A stretch of DNA of 64,000 bases from the NCBI RefSeq assembly GCF_026151205.1, contig NC_087081.1, positions 7,001,246 through 7,065,245 of the forward strand. Direction: 5' to 3'. The DNA comes from Bolinopsis microptera (lineage: Eukaryota > Ctenophora > Tentaculata > Lobata > Bolinopsidae). This document shows positions 56,861 through 64,000 of the stretch, piece by piece. The notes beneath the pieces are model-generated. The model was not told where the DNA came from. It ran no database searches and saw nothing but the letters and a program-made list of their open reading frames with translations. A program made the translations under genes and the position numbers. The first letter of the stretch is position 1. Each line of letters begins with the position of its first letter.

Positions 56861-57624
56861 GACAGAGTAAAACAAAATGGCCACTAGCTACACCTCGTGC
56901 TAAGTTGATTAACTGAAGCTCACCATCTGCTCAAATGACGTCAGATGAATTTCGAATGGATGAATAAAACAACGAAAATTTAGTCAACTGTAACAGGGGA
57001 ACACCAGTTGCAAATAGGACCACTGTAACAACGCTCACAAAGTTGATACAAATAAGTTTACTGAATTTCTGACTTTGAGTTCATTGATCATCAGGTCCTT
57101 TTCCGACAAATATTGTTTTTTGTCCTCGATTGAGCTGCATTTCGTGATTTGAGTATTGACGTTGTTTATCGTCTGGGTGGAAGCCTATATTATTTGTATC
57201 CTTAATTGTGCTACTACTAAGCATACAAAACGTGGCTGAAGCTGGAATCCGAGGAAAAGAATAAAGTTGTAAATGTTAAGATGATACCGTCAGTCAAAAT
57301 AATAGTAAAAACTGAATCATATTCAAATATCATTATCATATCAAGTTGGCCTTTAAAGGTTTAAAGGATAAATTTGAGCATTTCGTCCCCAAAATCCAAA
57401 TGTAAATAAAAAGTCCGTCAATATTCGAAGTGACAACTTAAATTGTCCATTAACTGAACCATGACATTGAAATTAAAATGAATGCAACTCCTACACAAAA
57501 TATGTAACGATGTGTGTTTCAAAATATGTTTAAGAATTGAGATTAAATAATAAGATAATAGCCAAGAGTTAATAATAAGATACGATTCAAGAGTTTAGTT
57601 GATTTGCTACGTGCATAAACCAGC
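56861..57624. other. Intergenic / SLCO 3' flank
   Basis: No gene recognised. The SLCO 3' UTR should lie in the right part (below 57625). No unambiguous polyadenylation signal seen. Confidence 0.5.
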
Positions 57625-60600
57625 TCATTCTGGATACAGTCTCCATGCAATAAAGATGCAGATAGTTCCTGCTACTCGGAATCCTAGCTGACTCATCGTA
57701 AACGTCACTATCATACTGAAATTGGATGAATATCAGTGGCAAAATGCATAAAGGAACCAGTTCAGATCTGTTTCTAGAGGACCGTATACAGACTCAGATC
57801 GAGATGCGCTAAAATCTCGATCCTTAATAGGGATTGGATATAATGTGATAATTCAACCATGTCGGTGAGTGTGTTGCAACGAAGTGGCACTACAATAAAC
57901 AGTCAATAATGGCGTGCTTTTTGAGAAATTCAGAACACATACTCATGCAGATCGTAGAGCCAGCAGCTTCCTCCACCTCTCCACACTACGCAGTAGTTGT
58001 CAATGATAGCTCCAAACAGAATGGGTCCTAACACGAATCCAAACGCTCGTGTAAAGAACTCTTTCAATCCCTGTGCTGCGGACCTGTCGATTTCGGGAAC
58101 CACTCTGAGAATTTTCAAAGATTAGCCGCCAGAATTTTGACTATAATGTAGGATTAGTTTTGCCATATCAAACTTGGCTGTGATTTTGAGGAATTTAAAG
58201 CCTCGTGGAAGTGGAGGTAAACACTGCTTCTTGCGAACACATTATATCAATAATCAATAGTTGTATAAATCTGATTTGCAATTTGTGATTAGGAAAAACC
58301 ATGTGAGTAACCTAAAACAAGATTTTAACCACCGAGCTTCCAAGCTTTGATTTTCATACATATTTCAGTTTTGTTGAACAAAATTCTGCTCACCTGAGGT
58401 AAGCCACACTTATGGCAGGGTAGTGACTGAAGAAAAAGAGGGCTCCGAAGAATTGCTGAATTACAAAAACTATCCACTTCCTCGTCGAACAGGAATCTTC
58501 TGCTGGACATGCTCCCGGGACTAAATCTGCCTTACTGCACTCACAATTCTCATAGACCTTCTTTTCTTCCTGCAATAAAATAGGAATTATCAGAAACAAT
58601 CCTCTGTACCATCAAACAATCGCTTATATGAGTAGGCTAGAATTAAACCTCTTAAACATTATGACCAAGAATATTTTGTGTAACCGCCAATAAAGAGCTA
58701 AAAATTACGTTATATGAAGAACAGCCAGCATGGCAGGGGGAGAAGTAGGTTATCTTACTCTCCAGATCACAAACGGGCTCGTAGAAATCTGTTGAGCAAC
58801 TACATTCACCGTTACACTTGTCTGTCAAGTTCCTGCTTCCCTTGCTGAGATTATAGTTTTACATTTAGTCGACCTCTACTGCTGCTTAAGATTCTCAACG
58901 ATATAGCGAATATGAGTATAAGAATTAACAAGAGGAACTAAAAAGCTCAAAAGCCGTGTCTTAACACATTAAAATTGAGAATTGATTTTGCTTTTACTTC
59001 CAATCCAGGGAAAGGTCGGTCGGGTAGGAAACTGATATACCAGCAACATTGTCAGTTTCACAGTGATGAAGTGACATCGGTGGTGCAGGCAGTGCCAGAA
59101 ACTGTGTCACTACTACGAACAGCAAACACGTTTTTCCTGAGTGATGTGGTCATGACTGATCTCGACAACTGTAATCGATACAAGAGAGATACAATAAGAG
59201 AGGCCGATATACCAACTTTTTTGGTGCAAGTATCTACTTGCATGATGCATCCAAGACGACTCAATAACTATCAGTTAGTAGTTACCCGATGGAGTGAATT
59301 TGCCCATGAAAGCCCCACCTAGGGCTAGTCCTAGAAGACTCCCAACTATTTTCATAATCCCGATAAGCGATCCTGTCTCTGTAACTGATATCCTGTAAAG
59401 ACATAGTTCTAGATCTCTTATTTTTCTATATATCACCCGAGGTAACAAATAAGCTGAAAATCGCACTATTTACAAAGAATCACCGCACCTATAAATGTAT
59501 GTATATTAATCTAAAAACTTATCTTATACATCTGATACATGCTAGAGGTTATAACTATCAGAAGTTAGAAGGTAATTCACATTTAAATCACATTTCAATG
59601 TACTGGTTAACCATAGTGGGAGATATCAAAATATAATGATAATAATATACAATTTCATTACACTAATAAGTTTCACTTATCGATACTTTTCCCCCGACTT
59701 ACTTGAACAGTTGCGACAATAATTTGGTATCATATGCCATGGAAGAGACGTATATGTTGTTAAGAGCTTGTCCTGCAAGAATGAATAACAGAGCCTTGTT
59801 TTTCATGAGACGTTTCAGAGTAGGTAACAAGTCATTCATAAGGTCCTTCAGTGACCGGTTCAGTTCAGAGTCCTTTTCTTGCTGACTTGCCTTCCCGATA
59901 TCTATCTTCTTTCGTAGAACTACCTTCAATGTAACTAAGCTTTCTTTAGTGTTTCCGTTTGCTCTTAGAACATATCTGCTCTTAAATCATATATCATTTA
60001 TGCCATCCCTAGAAATTAGACTATGTTGATTAATCAAACCTTAGCTGCTGGCATCTGTGTAGGGAACAGTATCATGGGTATCCCAGAAAGAGCAAGCAAG
60101 AGTCCAGGTGCTAGGTACCCCATCCACCATGCCCCCACCCAATGACTGCTCCCTAGTGTCACTCCATCTGGGGGTGTACCCAGGGTGACATACTGTGTCA
60201 GGAGATATGCTCCAAACAGATAGGAGGCTGTATACCCCAGCAGACCTATAATGCTAACAACAGCAATAGAGGGACCAAGCTTCTTCTTCGTCATCACTTC
60301 GTCTAGATACGTTATGCCACAAATTGCTTGAGATGTTCCTATACCCTAATTTGGAATTAATACTTTTCACATATATTATATAAATATGTATATATATATA
60401 TATATATATATATGTATCTATATTTAATTTTCCATATATAGAAAATGCATATTATAGGTTTCGTGTACTTGTGTTTTTTGATAAGTTGGAAGGAAAAATC
60501 TGTCATGCAACTACCATGCTTTGCTTCTTATTATATTCAGATTCTTAAGACAATTTTCTTTAATATCTTTCAGTATTTTTACCTGTAATATTCCGGCCAA

Positions 60601-61658
60601 GAAAAGGATCCAGAACAATTTGTTATTCTGAACAGCATAAAACATCGACTCTATCACTGAGTTTGTATTATCTTCATCATCAAGTGTACACATCTTATCT
60701 TCTTTTCGTACGTTAGATCCCGTCACGTCGCTTGTCAGTTCAGGAAGCTAAAATGATTAGATGCTCATATGAGATTCCTGTTCAGATTATGATACTATTT
60801 TCAATTTTATCAAATATCAGCAGTTGGCATCGATCGAGCGACTTGTTACGACCATTAGATTGACTTAAGATCCAACTCACTATACCGACCATACATTTAA
60901 CTGTCTAGTTCCACATGATTTTATCATACCTTGACAAAGAGCTGTGTACCACTTTGCAACAGATTTGCTATAAAGCTGACTATCACCCCGAAAAGTAGCC
61001 ACCTCATCTTTCCTTTGCTGGCAAAATGCCCGAATATGAACGCCACAACAAGACCAGACAAGTCATTTGCGATTAGTATCAAACCTATGTGGAATTCAAA
61101 TAAAGTTGCTAATTTTATTCAATTTTAAGAGCGTGTTCAAACTTGCTTGAATTTTAAATCCTGTTCGACTTATAAAGTACCCACTTGGTATTGTAACCAT
61201 CTATAATCTATTGTAAATGTAAAATATTAAAATCGTCTTTTGTCAATATCCTGAATTATCAATTGCTTACCAATTTGCTTTGAATTCAAGTTGAACAGTT
61301 CCTGAAGGGTTGGTATCAGCACTTGGTTCATACCCAGAGTTGTGGCTATAGCGAAAGTGGATATGGAGAAGAGGACCAGGTACATATTAGGAGTGTTGTA
61401 TATCTGAAACAAAACGATTTTACAACTTTTGCACACCCTCCTAAGTTTATAGTCGCAAAATAATTGATCAGTGTTATATCTGTCATTTTCTGGAGAAGTA
61501 AATATTAACAACAGGTCATCAATGCCAAATGAACCCAGTTGGAATGTTGTCCAAACCTTTAAAAAAGATGGTCTCCAACCCCATAGCCCGCAATTTGTTA
61601 CTCGTGGACTATTCATTTCAACTTTCATGTTGGCACCTGTTTTGTCTAAAAAAATCAT
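57625..61658 (-). CDS. Organic-anion-transporting polypeptide (SLCO/OATP family)
   Basis: Twelve exons assembled on the minus strand: 61658-61557, 61403-61271, 61084-60930, 60747-60583, 60345-60040, 59923-59703, 59392-59286, 59136-58998, 58844-58709, 58569-58394, 58104-57937, 57715-57625. Phases agree at every join and give 632 residues, near the usual OATP length. Landmarks in order: CGLWGWRPSFLK, NTPNMYLVLF (TM1), the GIGTSQAICGITYLDE segment, the family signature WVGAWWMGYL (~254), a large Kazal-like loop (KCNGECSCST, EPVCDLESKITYFSPCHAGC, NCECS...GACP, ~450-515), AYLRVVPE, FGAIIDNYC and a last membrane segment ending RLYPE. OATPs are 12-TM plasma-membrane exchangers of amphipathic organic anions. 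The start (61658 or the ATG at 61628) is uncertain, and a pyrimidine-rich AG just upstream could be an acceptor from an earlier exon. Donor of exon 11 and acceptor of exon 6 are weak. Confidence 0.93.
60386..60424. repeat. (TA)n microsatellite in SLCO intron 4
   Basis: TATATA dinucleotide run of about 30 bp in the intron between exons 4 and 5. Confidence 0.9.
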
Positions 61659-61851
61659 AAGACATCAGTTAGTTTAATAGGATGAAAATAACGATAATAT
61701 AAACATAATATAATACACAATATAAATTTAGGGCCTGTCATGATATCATGGATCGCTTAGGTTTCACCAGGATCTGGTAGTCCTCATAATTCTGCGGCCT
61801 CTATGTATTGTCATCTCGCACAACTCCGTAAGACCCTTGTGAGTTTGGCAT

Positions 61852-62790
61852 GTGAACATTTTCAGCCTTCCAGAAATTGATTGGGTTAACACTGGCAAGA
61901 GCTGTTACCTTGAATTCTCAAACTCTCGATCCAACAAAGATAAAGATACACCCTCTGATCAAGAAATCAATATCAATGGCATACCTTTGAAGAGTGTACA
62001 TGAAACTAAATTCTTAGGTGTAACAATCGATGAAGACCTAAACTGGAACGCACACAGAAGGAATTTAGCAAAAAAACTAGCCAGCTGCTGTGGCATGCTA
62101 AATAGAATTAAAGATAACATTCCCACATCACTCCATAATGATAAAGATCTGTATCACACTCTGTTTGAAAGCTATCTTGCATATGGTATAACTGTCTGGG
62201 GAGGAGCATCTAACAAAAAACTTGAACCTCTGTTCAAAGCACAGAAAATGTGTGCCCGCATAATGTTTGGAGATAAAGAAGCATACTTGGATAAATTTAA
62301 AACTAGTGCGCGATGCAGACCCCACGGGGAACAAATCCTGGGCAACGAATTCTACAGAAAGGAGCATACAAAACCCCTCTTCAACACTCATGAAATCATG
62401 AATGTACATAATCTGTACTTCTACCATTGTATTAATGATATCTTCAAGGTCTTGAAATATAGAACCCCTATATCACTATACTCCCTTTTTGAAACATCTG
62501 GCAGACTTGGCAAAGAGACACTCATTCTTACACCTAAACCATCAGACAGCTACATATACAGAGCAGGGACAATATGGAATACAGTACGACAAAATCTCAT
62601 GCTAACTACATTCACCTGTTATAAGCCCAATCACCTCAAATCATCCATAAGAATCACCATCACTCATACTCAAAAGGAAGGAGAACCAAATGATTGGAAC
62701 TTAGCCTTAAACAGCGTTCGACAAAATTCAAAAACTTTAAAATTGACCTTGCCTAGATTACTTAAGCTTGAAAAAGCGGTAATATCTTAG
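61852..62790 (+). pseudogene. 5'-truncated LINE, C-terminal ORF intact
   Basis: An uninterrupted 312-codon frame matches the part of non-LTR polyproteins after the reverse transcriptase palm: CYLEFSNSRS, TKFLGVTIDEDLNWNAH, GMLNRIK, LAYGITVWGGAS and KMCARIMFG, then a C-terminal tail. The YxDD core and endonuclease are absent, so the insertion is 5'-truncated and inactive, but the remaining frame has no stop, implying a young age. CR1/Jockey-type groups fit best. It lies head-to-head with SLCO, about 190 bp from its first mapped exon. Confidence 0.85.
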
Positions 62791-63448
62791 CAAAATATAA
62801 CTTGCAGCAGCCCCATACCTTGTCATGAACATAATATCGAAACTACCTCTGTGATCACATCTTTCTCTGGGTGCAAAATGAATATATATATATAGGTTTA
62901 TTAGTTTTATAGAAATTTAAAAGTTCTATAGAAATTTATTATATAAGGATTATAAAACTTTTTTTTGGGTGTTTTGTGTTATGCATTTTTATACCTATTT
63001 AAGAAGAGATTTTTATAGAATGTTAAAAGTGCAGTAGGGTCAGTTTCAGACGAATTAAGCATAAATGACATCATTGCCATGTCTGAAGTGGTTTGTAAAT
63101 GGGCATTGTTAGCCCCCAAGCGTTTTGGTCCGTCATTCCTGCCACTCAGCATTGCCTACTGCAAAGTAGAAATTTTTCTGAGACAATAGAGAAACTGACC
63201 TCGTCTCACTAAATTCAACCACTTTCCATAATAAAATACTAACAAATAAAGTTTTTAGTTAACTAATTCGTGGTTTAAGCTCTTATTTTATTTATGAAAG
63301 GAATGTAAAATAAAACTTATTGTTTCATTGAAAACTTATTGTTTCATTGAACGAGGTGTCGTACGTCACCTCAATATCGGGTGACAGTGGGCTGACCAGG
63401 CCAGAACCCAATTGATTTGGTCTGAGGTAACGTTATTATGAGCCTGAG
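62791..63448. other. LINE 3' flank and intergenic
   Basis: AT-rich with an (AT)n run near 62880 and an AAAACTTATTGTTTCATTGA duplication at 63314-63351. No gene recognised. Confidence 0.5.
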
Positions 63449-63500
63449 GTCACGTGACTGTGACGTCACCAGAGCTTGTTCTCCGTTTCCCGCTCATTGG
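63449..63500. promoter_or_regulatory. CACGTG + CRE + CCAAT-box cluster
   Basis: GTCACGTGAC (63449-63458), TGACGTCAC (63461-63469) and an inverted CCAAT box ATTGG (63496-63500) lie within 52 bp. This composition fits a TATA-less promoter and matches the element pair at 22026-22064. Confidence 0.5.
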
Positions 63501-63527
63501 ACCAGGTGAGCTTGCATACTTGTGAAT

Positions 63528-63542
63528 ATGGGACTTGTGGGT
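63528..63542 (+). CDS. Candidate first coding exon leaving the window
   Basis: ATGGGACTTGTGGGT directly precedes GTAAGT. An alternative donor, CCAG before GTGAGC at 63505, could end an untranslated exon. The product cannot be known from five codons. Confidence 0.25.
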
Positions 63543-63548
63543 GTAAGT

Positions 63549-64000
63549 ACAGCTGTACTGTAGTTTATATCTAATTACCCCCTATTATAGAAACCGTAAA
63601 TTTATTTTCTGACAGAAAGCTAGAAATTTACCAAAATATCGACATTGTTATAAGAGCTCAACAATGCTTCCTTATGCCTTAAAATCCATGTTTTATCGAT
63701 ACAATCAACATTATGATCCTGTTGATTAATTAGTAACAGGTAACAAATACGCAGAGACAACCATCACACCTACATTGCATTCTTAACGGATCGATTTTGA
63801 GTGACCAATAATCGTCGTGATGATACGTCATGTGTTCCTGATCATCATAAGCAATCAAGAGACAGGAGCGGCGGTTGCTTTAAATCAATGGTTTACGTTA
63901 TTTTTGTGAATTCGACCCCTGTTGAAACAGTTATCACACTTTGTAACTGCATATGTATTGAGGATAGCTTTACAAATACGTTCACAGGCTACCACGTCTC
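63549..64000. other. End of window, nothing recognised
   Basis: Possible first intron of a gene continuing to the right. No exon supported. Confidence 0.4.

Overview
The window is eukaryotic and almost certainly from an invertebrate animal. Three of its four protein-coding genes have animal-specific or animal-typical architectures: a Krueppel-like transcription factor closest to KLF5, a seven-transmembrane receptor with LDL-receptor class A repeats in its ectodomain, and an organic-anion-transporting polypeptide (SLCO/OATP) with an extracellular Kazal-like domain. Genes are interrupted by short GT-AG introns and lie in AT-rich DNA packed with minisatellites, MITE-like inverted repeats, LINE remnants and one very young LTR retrotransposon. 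The phylum cannot be fixed from the sequence alone; gene density and repeat style suggest a marine invertebrate, and that is inference.

Layout. 1-20 kb holds no supportable protein gene. It carries a perfect 75-bp hairpin (211-440), a 580-bp TTAA-flanked foldback (4469-5048), a C-rich 11-mer array (6056-6503), a 45-bp minisatellite of about 44 units (9021-10985), and a 4.1-kb composite of CTC-type and GTCC-type repeats (11456-15604) set symmetrically inside an AT-rich satellite, followed by more short-period arrays and a 153-bp MITE. 20-31 kb holds a CR1/L2-like LINE tail, CACGTG-rich repeats and the KLF5-like gene (plus strand, exons 26267-26362 and 27793-28707). 31-35 kb is a patchwork of MITEs and duplicated dispersed repeats. 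35-38.3 kb (minus strand) is a single-exon LDLa receptor whose cytoplasmic tail is encoded by a 42-bp minisatellite. 39198-44795 is an LTR retrotransposon with identical LTRs, an intact gag and no recognisable pol.

46.3-52.4 kb (minus strand) contains a seven-exon gene assembled here from splice signals and phase. It encodes a 228-residue secreted protein that I do not recognise, and a dead RTE-like LINE sits in its second intron. 55.1-56.9 kb is a 761-bp tandem duplication rich in hairpins. 57.6-61.7 kb (minus strand) is a 12-exon SLCO gene, reconstructed with consistent phases to a 632-residue protein. A 5'-truncated LINE lies about 190 bp upstream of it. Near 63.5 kb a CACGTG/CRE/CCAAT-box cluster precedes a possible first exon leading out of the window.

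The genes show no sign of forming one pathway. The shared themes are repeat-driven change in or next to genes (the receptor tail, the KLF 3' UTR, the intronic LINE) and recurrence of CACGTG beside TGACGTCA in putative promoter and UTR sequence.
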